Shown one piece after another: positions 40,854-49,289 of a stretch of DNA of 64,000 nt (positions are counted from its first letter, which is position 1; every line of letters begins with the position of its first letter). Position numbers and translations under genes: made by a program. Source of the stretch: Gordonia insulae. GTDB taxonomy: Bacteria > Actinomycetota > Actinomycetes > Mycobacteriales > Mycobacteriaceae. The notes beneath the pieces are model-generated. The model had not been told where the DNA came from and did no database searches. It worked only from the letters and a program-made list of their open reading frames with translations. Location: positions 4,092,001-4,156,000 of the forward strand of contig NZ_CP033972.1 in NCBI RefSeq assembly GCF_003855095.1, given 5' to 3'.

Positions 40854-41849
40854 GTGACGCAGACCTCACGAGCCTCCCGTCGGGCGGCATGGGTGACGCG
40901 GCGGACCCTGCGTCCGTTCGCGGAGTTCCTGCCGGCCGGCCCACTGCAGATCCTCACGTCTCGGGCGCTCGTCGCCGCGGGAATGCTGATCGGCTGTCCG
41001 CCACCGCATCACGTCCGCATCGACAAACTCAGCACCGGGACCTTCCGCGGGGAGTGGGTCTATCCGCCCGAGACACGCGAGTCGCGGCAGGTGATCCTGT
41101 ACGTGCACGGCAGCGGATATGCGATCTGCTCGGCACGGACCCATCGCGGCATTGTCGCCCGGCTCGCCCATCTGACGGGCATGCCCGCCTTCACCGTCGA
41201 CTATCGGCTCGCCCCCGAGCATCCCTTCCCCGCGGCCGCCGACGACGTGGAAGCGGCCTACGCCTGGCTGCAGGACATCGGTTACCGCGCGGAGAACATC
41301 ACCCTCGCCGGAGACTCCGCCGGCGGCCATTTGATCCTGGACCTGTTGGCGGAGAACGCGCGTCGGGGACGGCCGCAGCCGCGATCGGTGGTGATGATGT
41401 CGCCGCTCGTCGACCTGACCCTGGAACTGGCCCGACGCCGCGAACGTGAGGTCGCGCCGGATCCGCTCATCTCAGCGCGCGCTGCACGACGACTCGTCCG
41501 GCACTACACCGCCGATCATCCCGACGACCTCCCGCGGCTGAAACTGACGCTCGACCGCGCCGACGACCTGCCGCGCACCCTGATCCAGGCCGGCGGTGCG
41601 GAGATGCTCGTCGCCGACGCCGAGGAGGCACGACGAATGCTGGTCGACGCCGGCGCCGACTGCACGCTGGAGATCTGGCCGGGACAACTCCATGTGTTCC
41701 AAGCACTTCCGGCGTTGATCCCGGAGGCCACACCTGCGCTACGCGCCGTGGCGGCCTTCATCACCGAACCATTCACCGCCGAAGCATCCACTGCAACGGG
41801 GGAACCCGAGGACGTGTCGATCGATCAGAAGGGATATGCGAGCGCATGA
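40854..41849 (+). CDS. Alpha/beta hydrolase of the hormone-sensitive-lipase family
   Basis: This 331-residue protein has HGSGY (85-89, the HGGG-type oxyanion hole) and GDSAGG with Ser155 as nucleophile. The DYRLAPEHPFPAAADD block is typical of HSL/LipR-like esterases, and an acid and terminal histidine (GQLHVFQ) follow. It resembles LipR of the mycobacterial mymA operon and probably hydrolyses small esters such as those made by the monooxygenase downstream. It starts at GTG 40854, overlaps the SDR gene by four bases (ATGA) and heads the operon. No signal peptide is present. Confidence 0.87.
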   Translation: MTQTSRASRRAAWVTRRTLRPFAEFLPAGPLQILTSRALVAAGMLIGCPPPHHVRIDKLSTGTFRGEWVYPPETRESRQVILYVHGSGYAICSARTHRGIVARLAHLTGMPAFTVDYRLAPEHPFPAAADDVEAAYAWLQDIGYRAENITLAGDSAGGHLILDLLAENARRGRPQPRSVVMMSPLVDLTLELARRREREVAPDPLISARAARRLVRHYTADHPDDLPRLKLTLDRADDLPRTLIQAGGAEMLVADAEEARRMLVDAGADCTLEIWPGQLHVFQALPALIPEATPALRAVAAFITEPFTAEASTATGEPEDVSIDQKGYASA

Positions 41850-42754
41850 CAACCAGGAGATCTCACGACGCGCGGGCGGTGGTCACCGGCGCCGGCAGCG
41901 GCATCGGACGTGCCTTCGCCCTCGAACTGGCTCGCCGGGGCAGCCGAGTGCTGTGCGCCGACATCGACATCGACCGGGCATCCGAGACGGTCCGGATGAT
42001 CGACGACGCCGGCCGTGGTGAGGCGACCGCGATCTTCTGCGACGTCGCCGACGTCGACGACCTGCGGACGCTTGCCGATCGCGCCCCCGACCTGCTCGGC
42101 GGCCCGACCAGCCTGATGATCAACAACGCAGGCGTCGGTATCGGTGGCAAGGCGGTGGGTGCCATCGGGCTCGACGACTGGCAGTGGGCGCTGGACATCA
42201 ACCTCCGTGGCATGGTCTACGGCTCTGAACTGTTCCTGCCGCAACTACGTGAGTCCCGTCGGGGCGGGCTGATCAACGTGGCGTCGGCGGCGGCGTTCTC
42301 CGCGGCCCCCGGCATGGCCGCCTACAACGTGGGAAAGGCGGGGGTGCTCGCGTTGTCGGAGACGATCGCAGCCGAACTGTCCGGAACGGACCTGGCCGTC
42401 ACCGTGCTGTGTCCGACCTTCGTGCAGACCAACGTCGCCGCCGACGGCCGAATCACCGGCGAGGCGATGAAGGTCGCCGAGGCGCTCATGCGCCGCACCG
42501 GACGATCCGCGGAACAGGTGGCGCGGCAGACGCTCGACGCCAACGACCGCGGGCGGCTCTACGTCGTCCCGCAGTTCGACGCCAAGGCGATCTGGCTTGC
42601 CAAACGACTCATGCCGCGTACGTACGCCTTCGGCGCCGGGCTTCTCCATCGCATCCAGCCGCAGTTGGCCGTCACCCGCTCGGTCACCGCAACCAGCACC
42701 GGCGCCGAGACGCCGACAACCACAGCGCGCAAGCGCATCCCGGAAGGAGTGTGA
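41846..42754 (+). CDS. Short-chain dehydrogenase/reductase
   Basis: This 302-residue SDR has the cofactor fingerprint TGAGSGIG (14-21), NNAG, and the catalytic YNVGK with its upstream serine (NVASAAAFSAA). It should oxidise or reduce an alcohol/ketone, as SadH does in the mymA-type operon. It is translationally coupled to the lipase (ATGA overlap), and the ferritin-like gene follows two bases later. The C-terminal 50 residues are a less conserved tail. Confidence 0.9.
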   Translation: MTTRRSHDARAVVTGAGSGIGRAFALELARRGSRVLCADIDIDRASETVRMIDDAGRGEATAIFCDVADVDDLRTLADRAPDLLGGPTSLMINNAGVGIGGKAVGAIGLDDWQWALDINLRGMVYGSELFLPQLRESRRGGLINVASAAAFSAAPGMAAYNVGKAGVLALSETIAAELSGTDLAVTVLCPTFVQTNVAADGRITGEAMKVAEALMRRTGRSAEQVARQTLDANDRGRLYVVPQFDAKAIWLAKRLMPRTYAFGAGLLHRIQPQLAVTRSVTATSTGAETPTTTARKRIPEGV

Positions 42755-42755
42755 C

Positions 42756-43673
42756 ATGCCGATCATCCTCGAGGACGTGCTGCAGACCATCAAGGACCGT
42801 CAGTGGGCGCTCGCCGACATCGACTGGGAGGCACCCGGGGCCGAGCTGATCACCGACGAGCAGAAGCCGAAACTCAAGGCGTTCATGGCCGATCTGGTAT
42901 GGATCGAGAACGTCGGTGCCCGTGGGTTCGCCGCACTCGCAAAGAAGGCCCCCGACGACACCCTCGCCGAGATCTACCGCTACTTCCACGCCGAGGAGCA
43001 GAAGCACGCCAACGCCGAACTCGCGCTGATGCGCCGGTGGGGGATGCTCGAGGACGACGAGGTGCCCGAGCCGAACGTCAACATCCGCCTCGCCATCGAA
43101 TGGCTCGACACGTTCTCCGACCGGATGTCGTTGTCGGTGCTGGGCACGGTGATCCCCATGCTGGAGGTCGCGCTCGACGGCGCACTGCTCAAGTTCCTCC
43201 TCGAGGAGGTCAAGGATCCCGTATGCCACGAGGCGTTCCGCAAGATCAATGCCGACGAATCACGCCACCTCGCCGTCGATTTCCATGCACTCGACATGAT
43301 CGGCAACTCGCGGCTGCGCAAACTCGTCATCGAGGCGGTCGGCACGGTCGCGTCGCCGGGCGTCATCATCGGCGCGCTGATGTACGTGCCGCTGCTGAAC
43401 AAGATGCGCGACAACATCGTCGACATGGGTCTCCAGGAGGAGCGGCTCTACGAGGCGATGAAGCGCTTCAAGAAGAACGGCGAGCGCGGCAACGGGACGA
43501 AACTGCTGACGTACCAGGTGCTCAAGTATCACGCGGGATGGGTCATCAACCGGGACAGTCCGTATCACTACTTCGCCGATGCAATGGTCAAGCTGACCGA
43601 TCACTATCCACGATCGCTGCTGCGGGCGCAGCCCACCTGGTCGAAGGAACTGACCTACGAGCCGGTCGCATGA
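42756..43673 (+). CDS. Ferritin-like diiron protein in BVMO operon
   Basis: This 305-residue protein has the four-helix signature of ferritin-like diiron proteins: Glu51 (WIENVGARG), EEQKH (80-84, EExxH type), Glu127 (MLEVALDG) and DESRH (157-161, ExxH). This set of carboxylates and histidines supports a diiron site for oxygen activation or reduction. The family is often placed with flavin monooxygenases in actinobacteria, but its reaction is not clear to me. ATG 42756 has GGAAGGAG upstream. Its stop overlaps the ATG of the monooxygenase gene by four bases, so the two are coupled. Confidence 0.8.
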   Translation: MPIILEDVLQTIKDRQWALADIDWEAPGAELITDEQKPKLKAFMADLVWIENVGARGFAALAKKAPDDTLAEIYRYFHAEEQKHANAELALMRRWGMLEDDEVPEPNVNIRLAIEWLDTFSDRMSLSVLGTVIPMLEVALDGALLKFLLEEVKDPVCHEAFRKINADESRHLAVDFHALDMIGNSRLRKLVIEAVGTVASPGVIIGALMYVPLLNKMRDNIVDMGLQEERLYEAMKRFKKNGERGNGTKLLTYQVLKYHAGWVINRDSPYHYFADAMVKLTDHYPRSLLRAQPTWSKELTYEPVA

Positions 43674-45181
43674 GCGCCCCCACCGTCGACACGACGACCC
43701 TCATCATCGGCGCCGGATTCGCCGGTATCGGCACCGCGATCCGTCTCCTCCAAAAAGGTCACGACGACTTCATCATCCTCGAGCGAGACGTGCGGCCCGG
43801 CGGAACATGGCGCGACAACGTCTATCCGGGCGCCGCGTGCGACATCCCGTCTCGGTTGTACTCGTACTCGTTCGCACCGAATCCTGATTGGTCACACACC
43901 TATTCGGGCAGCAACGAGATTCTCGCGTACATCGATCGGATGGTCGCCGATCACGACCTCGAACGCTTCATCCGCTACTCCCACCTCGCGGTCGGCATCG
44001 AGTTCGACGAGGCGACCGGAACGTGGCGCATCGACATCGCCGACCGCGAGCCCATCGTCGCGCGGACCGTGGTCGTGGCGTCGGGACCGTTGTCGACGCC
44101 GGGGTATCCCGACATCACCGGTATCGACGACTACACCGGCCATCGGATGCACTCCGCGGCATGGGATCACAGCTACGACTTCACCGGCAAGAAGGTCGGC
44201 GTGATCGGTACCGGGGCCAGTGCGGTGCAGATCATCCCGAAGCTCGTGGACGCGGGTGCCGAGGTGACGGTCTATCAGCGCACCCCCGGATGGGTGCTCC
44301 CGCGTCTCGATCGGCGCATCACGTCGGCCACCCGCCAGATTTATCGGACGGTGCCGGGCACGCAGGCCGCCGCTCGTCGGCTGTGGTTCTGGGGCCATGA
44401 GTCCGTCGCCCTCGGAGCGGTATGGAACTCGCCGTTCACCCGGGTCATCGAGGGTGTCGCGAAACTGAATCTGCGTGCCCAGGTGGGTGATCCGTGGATG
44501 CGGCGGCAGCTGACACCGGATTTCCGCGCCGGCTGCAAGCGGCTGCTGATGACCAGCGACTACTACCCGGCACTGCAAGCCGACAACTGCAGGCTGATCA
44601 CCTGGCCCATCGCCCGCATCTGCGAGCAGGGTGTGCGGACCGTCGAGGGGATCGAGCGGCACTTCGACTGCCTGGTGTTCGCGACCGGGTTCGAGATCGC
44701 CAAGCAGGGCACGCCCATTCCCATACGCGGACGCAACGGACGTGTGCTGGCCGATGAATGGTCCCGTGGAGCGTACGCATACAAGAGTTTCGCGGTGTCG
44801 GGTTACCCGAACCTGTACTTCACGTTCGGTCCGAACTCCGGTCCCGGCCACAACTCCGCGCTGGTCTACATGGAAGCGCAGATCGACGCGATCGTCACCG
44901 CCGTCTCCCTGGTCCGTGACCGCGGACTGAAGCTGCTCGACGTACACCGGCCGGCGCAGGACGCCTACAACCGCTCGATCCAGAAACGCCTGGAACGAAC
45001 GACCTGGAACTCCGGCTGCCGCAGTTGGTATCTCACCGACGATGGCTTCAACGCCACCATGTTCCCCGGGTTCGCGACCCAGTTCATCGGGCAGATGCGG
45101 TCGGTCGACTTCACCCGTGATTTCCGGGCGGTGGCGGGTGATGAGGTGAGTGTCGAGGTGCGCTCACCGTCGCTTGCGTGA
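43670..45181 (+). CDS. Baeyer-Villiger-type flavin monooxygenase (MymA/EtaA-like)
   Basis: This 503-residue protein has the FAD fingerprint IIGAGFAGIG (12-21). The Baeyer-Villiger motif region is YTGHRMHSAAWDH, close to FxGxxxHxxxWD. A second Rossmann motif GVIGTGASAVQI binds NADPH. The blocks YPGAACDIPSRLYSYSF and YPNLYFTFGPNSG are typical of this enzyme class. It should insert oxygen beside a ketone, giving an ester or lactone that the lipase could then cleave. It resembles mycobacterial MymA, but the substrate is not known. It ends the coupled operon that starts at 40854. Confidence 0.9.
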   Translation: MSAPTVDTTTLIIGAGFAGIGTAIRLLQKGHDDFIILERDVRPGGTWRDNVYPGAACDIPSRLYSYSFAPNPDWSHTYSGSNEILAYIDRMVADHDLERFIRYSHLAVGIEFDEATGTWRIDIADREPIVARTVVVASGPLSTPGYPDITGIDDYTGHRMHSAAWDHSYDFTGKKVGVIGTGASAVQIIPKLVDAGAEVTVYQRTPGWVLPRLDRRITSATRQIYRTVPGTQAAARRLWFWGHESVALGAVWNSPFTRVIEGVAKLNLRAQVGDPWMRRQLTPDFRAGCKRLLMTSDYYPALQADNCRLITWPIARICEQGVRTVEGIERHFDCLVFATGFEIAKQGTPIPIRGRNGRVLADEWSRGAYAYKSFAVSGYPNLYFTFGPNSGPGHNSALVYMEAQIDAIVTAVSLVRDRGLKLLDVHRPAQDAYNRSIQKRLERTTWNSGCRSWYLTDDGFNATMFPGFATQFIGQMRSVDFTRDFRAVAGDEVSVEVRSPSLA

Positions 45182-45258
45182 GGCGCGTCGACAGCATCCC
45201 CATCTGCCGGTGGGTCAATGGTGTCGACGGTACGTCCGTCGAGTGACAGGATCGATCG

Positions 45259-45768
45259 GTGTCGGATCTCTGGATGTTGGAAGATCTCGAACCGTGGCCT
45301 GACCACCCGGAATCCGGGGAGACCTGCGCCCCGACGACCTTCTGGGCGAGCCCGGACACGATGGAACTGCCTGCGACAGTGTGTACAACACTGACGGTTC
45401 GCGTCGAGGCCCGGCGGATCGGCGGTCGGATCGAACGTATCGCTCACCTCGGCGATGGATTCACCACAGTCGTCGGTGCCGGCGATGGAGAGACCGGGGA
45501 GGTGACGTTGACCGGCTGCCTGGTCTGGGATCGCTACCTGTGGATCGACTATCGCACGATCCCGGAAGGCAGCGTCCGGATCACGCGTCGCGGACATCTC
45601 GTCCAGCGGGAGGTCCTGACGCCGACGAGGCACGAAGGCTGGTTCAGCGTCGACTACAGCGGTCCGGTCGAGTATCGGCCGGCAGGCCAGGTGGAGCGTG
45701 GGTTCGGCATTCGATGGAATGCGCTGACCGTGGAGCTCGGTCGCATACCCGGTCATCAGATCGCGTGA
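45259..45768 (+). CDS. Conserved-looking protein of unknown function
   Basis: This 169-residue protein (GTG start) is beta-rich: TLTVRVEARRIGGRIERIAHL, VTLTGCLVWDRYLWIDYR and FSVDYSGPVEYRPAGQVERGF. It has no signal peptide or transmembrane segment. I do not recognise a family. It stands alone after the BVMO operon. Low complexity is absent and the coding bias fits the surroundings, so it is probably real. Confidence 0.6.
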   Translation: MSDLWMLEDLEPWPDHPESGETCAPTTFWASPDTMELPATVCTTLTVRVEARRIGGRIERIAHLGDGFTTVVGAGDGETGEVTLTGCLVWDRYLWIDYRTIPEGSVRITRRGHLVQREVLTPTRHEGWFSVDYSGPVEYRPAGQVERGFGIRWNALTVELGRIPGHQIA

Positions 45769-45949
45769 ATCGTCGGGGTTCCCCGATGGCGCCGGCGGGC
45801 GCCCGGCGTGTCCGAGTAGATCGACGATTCGCGAGTATCAGTTGTTCGCACAACCTGCGTAGCCGCCTACGCGTTACCCCGGCGCAGCCGGTGGACACGA
45901 TCGACTGGTGCGGAGATCCCCGCCGCACAGTCACCCATCAGGAGTCATC

Positions 45950-46363
45950 ATGTCCACCACCACCTCCACTTCATGGCGTCGGTCCCGCGCGACGGCCGCA
46001 GTGGCGACGTTCGCCGCGGCGGCAGGCGCCGCCACCCTCGTCCTGGCCGCGCCCGCATCGGCGCAGACCACCAGCGTCTCGGTGACCCCGGGACCCGGGG
46101 GCCGGATCGGCACCAGCTGCACCTACGACGTCGTGGCGCCTGTCACCGGACCCAACACGGTCCGCTTCTGGGACAACGGCGCACTCATCGCCGGCAGTCC
46201 TGTCCCCGTATCCGGAGGCGTGGCCACCATCAAGTGGACACCCACCACTCGGGGCACGCACACGATCAGCGCACAGCAGGGCACGGGTAACGGGCCGATC
46301 CGCTACACCACCGTCCAGGTTCGTCGCGGGATCAACACCGGCATCGTCTGCGTTGTCCTCTGA
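45950..46363 (+). CDS. Small secreted Ig-like protein
   Basis: This 137-residue protein has a signal peptide (RRSRATAAVATFAAAAGAATL ending PASAQ) and a mature part of about 95 residues with an Ig-like beta-sandwich look: GTSCTYDVVAPVTGPNTVRFWDNG and ATIKWTPTTRGTHTISAQQG. Two cysteines (SCTYD, IVCVV) could form a disulfide. The ATG at 45950 has AGGAG in a good position. Function is unknown; similar small actinobacterial proteins are exported. A strong terminator-like hairpin follows at 46376-46409. Confidence 0.75.
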   Translation: MSTTTSTSWRRSRATAAVATFAAAAGAATLVLAAPASAQTTSVSVTPGPGGRIGTSCTYDVVAPVTGPNTVRFWDNGALIAGSPVPVSGGVATIKWTPTTRGTHTISAQQGTGNGPIRYTTVQVRRGINTGIVCVVL

Positions 46364-46375
46364 CCATCGTGGCGA

Positions 46376-46409
46376 GGGTGGAGTCGGCGTCCCCCGGCCG
46401 ACTCCACCC
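46376..46409 (+). terminator. Strong stem-loop after the Ig-like gene
   Basis: GGGTGGAGTCGG and CCGACTCCACCC form a perfect 12-bp stem with a 10-base loop, 13 bases after the stop codon. There is no T-run, as is common in high-GC actinobacteria. It is likely to be a transcription terminator. Confidence 0.7.
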
Positions 46410-46523
46410 GCCGGTGTTCGGCCTGGTCAACATGGTTGGGAACATTCCCCGCACCCGGATGCATCCAACTCACGACAGCGCGAGAAACCGCCTCCCGCTC
46501 CAGACTCGTGAAGGACACCACCG

Positions 46524-46922
46524 ATGCGTATCACCACCACCGCCAAGCGCACTGCCTCCGCCGGACTGCTCGCCGTTGCCGCCGGCGCATCACTGCTCGC
46601 CGTCCCAGCCGAGGCCAATGCCGACACCGGCCACATCTACGGAGCCATCGCCATCTCCCCGCGCACCGGCAACACCGCCTACGCCATCAACTACTCGTCC
46701 TCCATCGCGGCCAAGCGGGCGGCCGAGGCCAAGTGCCAGGCGTCCGACTGCCAGTGGGTGGTGCAGATGGACCGCAACTGCGGTGCCGTCACCCAGCAGC
46801 CGTCCAGCCGGCGCTGGGGCTGGGCCTACGCACCCACCCGCCGTGCCGCCGAGGTCACCGCTGCGAGCAAGTCGGGACCGGGCTCGCGCACCATCATCTG
46901 GGCATGCACCGCCGGGGCGTGA
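46524..46922 (+). CDS. Secreted DUF4189-family protein
   Basis: This 132-residue protein has a signal peptide (TASAGLLAVAAGASLLAVP, cleavage near EANADT) and a DUF4189 domain: YGAIAISPRTGNTAYAINY, AAKRAAEAKCQ, CQWVVQMDRNCGAV and the C-terminal WACTAGA with four cysteines in all, probably disulfide-linked. Members are small exported proteins of unknown role in actinobacteria. It has a conventional ATG with weak upstream Shine-Dalgarno. Confidence 0.85.
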   Translation: MRITTTAKRTASAGLLAVAAGASLLAVPAEANADTGHIYGAIAISPRTGNTAYAINYSSSIAAKRAAEAKCQASDCQWVVQMDRNCGAVTQQPSSRRWGWAYAPTRRAAEVTAASKSGPGSRTIIWACTAGA

Positions 46923-47035
46923 GCCGGGGGCGTTGCCTTACGGCGGCCACTCCGTTGAGATGGCACCATGATGTTCGTCTGGTGCCGTGCCCGCGAAGAC
47001 GAGAAGCTGGTCTCGATCGAGCTGAGGCGTCGCCG

Positions 47036-47647
47036 GTGACCGCAGACGAGCAACGCTGGAGAGGAACGTCGCCCGCCGACCGAACCGAGGATCGTCGGCG
47101 ACGACTCGTCGAGGCTGGATGCGAACTGCTCGGCCGCGAAGGAGAGACGGGCTTCTCGGTACGTGCGGTCTGTCGAACCGCGGCCGTCGGACCCCGCCAC
47201 TTCTACGAAATTTTCGCCGATCTCGACGCGTTGCTCACCGCTTCTTACGACCATGCGGTGGGACTTCTCGCAGAGTCCGTGTCGACTGCGATAACTGCGG
47301 AGCAGAACCCGGCAGGACTGTCGTCGCGGGACCGTCTACGCCTGATCTTCTCCGCGGCGGTGTCGCATCTGGAGGCGCATCCCGACGTCGCACGGATCGT
47401 GTTCGGGATCGCCATGGCAAACGATGTCCTGCGAGTGCATGCCGCTGTAACCCTCACATCATTCGTCGACGGGGTTCGCGACAGCGTGGTCGACGACGGG
47501 CCGACGCGCGACGCGCTGCAGACCACGATGCTGTCGGGAGGTCTCGCGGCAGTGTTCTCCGGGTGGTTGTCGGGCGGACTGACCCGCTCGCGCGACGAGA
47601 TCGTCGACTATTGCACCGATGTCAGCATGATGATCCTCGCAGGATGA
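47036..47647 (+). CDS. TetR-family transcriptional regulator
   Basis: This 203-residue protein has an N-terminal TetR DNA-binding unit (RRRRLVEAGCELLGREGETGF, VCRTAAVGPRHFYEIFADLD, residues 20-70) and a helical ligand domain. It starts at GTG 47036. A perfect 12-bp inverted repeat at 47675-47704 lies directly downstream and spans the start codon of the next gene. So this regulator probably represses the MpaB-GXWXG-SnoaL cluster and possibly itself by readthrough. The ligand is unknown. Confidence 0.87.
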   Translation: MTADEQRWRGTSPADRTEDRRRRLVEAGCELLGREGETGFSVRAVCRTAAVGPRHFYEIFADLDALLTASYDHAVGLLAESVSTAITAEQNPAGLSSRDRLRLIFSAAVSHLEAHPDVARIVFGIAMANDVLRVHAAVTLTSFVDGVRDSVVDDGPTRDALQTTMLSGGLAAVFSGWLSGGLTRSRDEIVDYCTDVSMMILAG

Positions 47648-47660
47648 TCCGACTCGGCTG

Positions 47661-47690
47661 TTGACAGGAGCACAATTCATAGGAAACACT
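47661..47690 (+). promoter_or_regulatory. Candidate leaderless promoter of the MpaB-like cluster
   Basis: TTGACA (47661-47666) is followed after 18 bases by AACACT (47685-47690), a weak -10. This places the transcription start at or very near the ATG at 47699. No Shine-Dalgarno can exist between them, so a leaderless mRNA is inferred. Confidence 0.4.
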
Positions 47691-47704
47691 CGTTTCCTAT
47701 GAAT
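47675..47704. promoter_or_regulatory. Perfect inverted repeat over promoter and start codon, probable TetR operator
   Basis: ATTCATAGGAAA and TTTCCTATGAAT are exact inverted copies around CACTCG. The right arm contains the ATG start (47699-47701) of the MpaB-like gene and the left arm covers the probable -10 region. The upstream gene encodes a TetR protein, so this is very likely its operator. Confidence 0.78.
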
Positions 47705-48646
47705 GGCGACTGCGGTTACTTCGGGCCCGACTCGATGTCATGGAGGGTGCTCACCGCGCCCGCTGTGCCACTCATGGTCGCGCAGATCACCAACCTCCTC
47801 GAGGTCCCGCACGTCGACTTCCAGTCCGTACTGCTCGACCACGACCCGCTCTACCCGACGAATGCCAAAAGGCAACGGGGATGGCCCCGTGGGGCCGGGC
47901 GAAAAGGCGGGCACTTTCACGATCGACTTCGTCGCACGGTGTCGGTTCCACTGCCGATTGTCTTGGGTGACAAAGCCGCAGCGAACAGGTGTGCCACTCG
48001 CCTGCGCAAGTATCACGAACCGATGCGAGGGGTCGGCGAAGACGGACATACGCCGTACTCGGCAACCTCTGCCGATGCGATGCTGTTCGCGGCGGTCACG
48101 ATCACCCATGCTGCGCTGATCGCCTACGAGAGCTTTGTGCCGCGCAAAGGGATTCTGCCACAGCGTCTCTCACCGGAAGATCGAGACCGCTACTTCTCCG
48201 AGATGTCACACATGGCGTCGTTGATGGGTGCGGACCCCGGGGCGGTGCCGACGAGTGCCCAGGCGGTGGCTGACTACTACGACTCGATCTCGGCGAGCTT
48301 TCGGTTCAGATCGGGATGGTTCTCCGCGCAGATCCGAACCGCGACATCGCTCATGTGGCCCGCGAATCGCCACGATGTCGGCGCGACCCTGGCCGACCTG
48401 ATCCTGATGGCATCCGCGGTCCTTGCACTCGCGGTCTTGCCGCGGCCGTCGCGTCGACTCAATGGCATTCCGGCTGTGTGTGATCCGGGGTTGCGGTTGC
48501 TGCACCTCGCGTGCGTGCCGGGCTGGGCACTTCTCCGGCTGGAACCCGTGCGACGGTGGGCACACCGATCGTTCCTCGGCGCCGACGACGCCGAAGTGGT
48601 CCAGCGGGCGGCGATGGAGGTCGACCGTGTTCGCGTCGCCGCGTGA
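47699..48646 (+). CDS. MpaB/DUF2236-family oxygenase-like protein
   Basis: This 315-residue protein matches the DUF2236/MpaB/latex-clearing group: YFGPDSMSWRVLTAPAVPLMV at the start, YSATSADAMLFAAVTITHAAL and YESFVPRKG in the middle, and a C-terminal helical region. Family members bind haem b through conserved histidines and act on polyisoprenoids or other hydrophobics. Here the usual LLLQLAHP segment is altered (ITNLLEVPHVDF), so haem binding is not certain. The ATG lies inside a perfect palindrome. It is followed after 47 bases by the GXWXG gene; the cluster is probably catabolic. Confidence 0.82.
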   Translation: MNGDCGYFGPDSMSWRVLTAPAVPLMVAQITNLLEVPHVDFQSVLLDHDPLYPTNAKRQRGWPRGAGRKGGHFHDRLRRTVSVPLPIVLGDKAAANRCATRLRKYHEPMRGVGEDGHTPYSATSADAMLFAAVTITHAALIAYESFVPRKGILPQRLSPEDRDRYFSEMSHMASLMGADPGAVPTSAQAVADYYDSISASFRFRSGWFSAQIRTATSLMWPANRHDVGATLADLILMASAVLALAVLPRPSRRLNGIPAVCDPGLRLLHLACVPGWALLRLEPVRRWAHRSFLGADDAEVVQRAAMEVDRVRVAA

Positions 48647-48693
48647 CGATCTGGCCCGCCGGACACCGACCACACTGCAGAAAGTGAACTTCG

Positions 48694-49254
48694 ATGACTG
48701 AACTTCCCGCCGTCTTGACCGCGACCGGAGAACGGCATTGCAACGCCGACGATGTCACCGCCTACTTCGACTCCCTGCCGGCCTGTGACATCCAGATGCT
48801 GAAAGGGCGATTCGCCGGTCAGGAGATCTTGACCGGACATTCGCTCGACGGTTCCCTCGCTGCGGTGTCATGGTTCGGGAAGCAGTTCGATGCACCGGAC
48901 AGGGTGCATCCACTCCTCGTCGCCGACAGTCGCGGTCGCGTCTTCCCGCTCCGGCCCGGCGTGATTCCCATGGCTGCGATGACCGGATCGATTCCGATTC
49001 CGCGGGTCTCCGCGTCGGCGGCGCCAGGTGCCTGGAGTTTCCTCGGTCCACTGGTACGCGCACGCCGCTACGGCGCCCGACTCGAGGAGCGTGACCATCG
49101 CGGGATTCGCACTGCGGCAATGCCCTACACCCACAAACCCATCGTCGATGTATTTCGCGCCATCGACGACGAGACAGTACTGGGGATGATGGAGTACCCC
49201 CAGATGACCCGACCATATTTCTTCACCTTGCGCCGCGAACGCCAGGAATACTAG
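48694..49254 (+). CDS. GXWXG/DUF4334 domain protein
   Basis: This 186-residue protein matches the GXWXG plus DUF4334 pair. DVTAYFDSLPACDIQMLKGRF begins the first domain, with GRFAG in place of the eponymous GxWxG, followed by ILTGHSLDGSLAAVSWFGKQF and VHPLLV. DUF4334 follows with MPYTHKPIVDVFRAIDDETVL and a C-terminal FFTLRRE. Function is unknown; such genes often lie in lipid- or terpene-related clusters. A Trp-to-Phe change in the namesake motif is notable. It is in the TetR-controlled cluster. Confidence 0.85.
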   Translation: MTELPAVLTATGERHCNADDVTAYFDSLPACDIQMLKGRFAGQEILTGHSLDGSLAAVSWFGKQFDAPDRVHPLLVADSRGRVFPLRPGVIPMAAMTGSIPIPRVSASAAPGAWSFLGPLVRARRYGARLEERDHRGIRTAAMPYTHKPIVDVFRAIDDETVLGMMEYPQMTRPYFFTLRRERQEY

Positions 49255-49289
49255 AAGCGCTCTGCGACAAAGCAATCGAAAGGACTCAG

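Noticed and set aside
42803..43669. Upstream extension of the monooxygenase frame across the ferritin-like gene.
   Set aside because: The ferritin-like protein in another frame has complete diiron motifs, and the monooxygenase has a natural ATG at 43670 with its FAD motif close behind.
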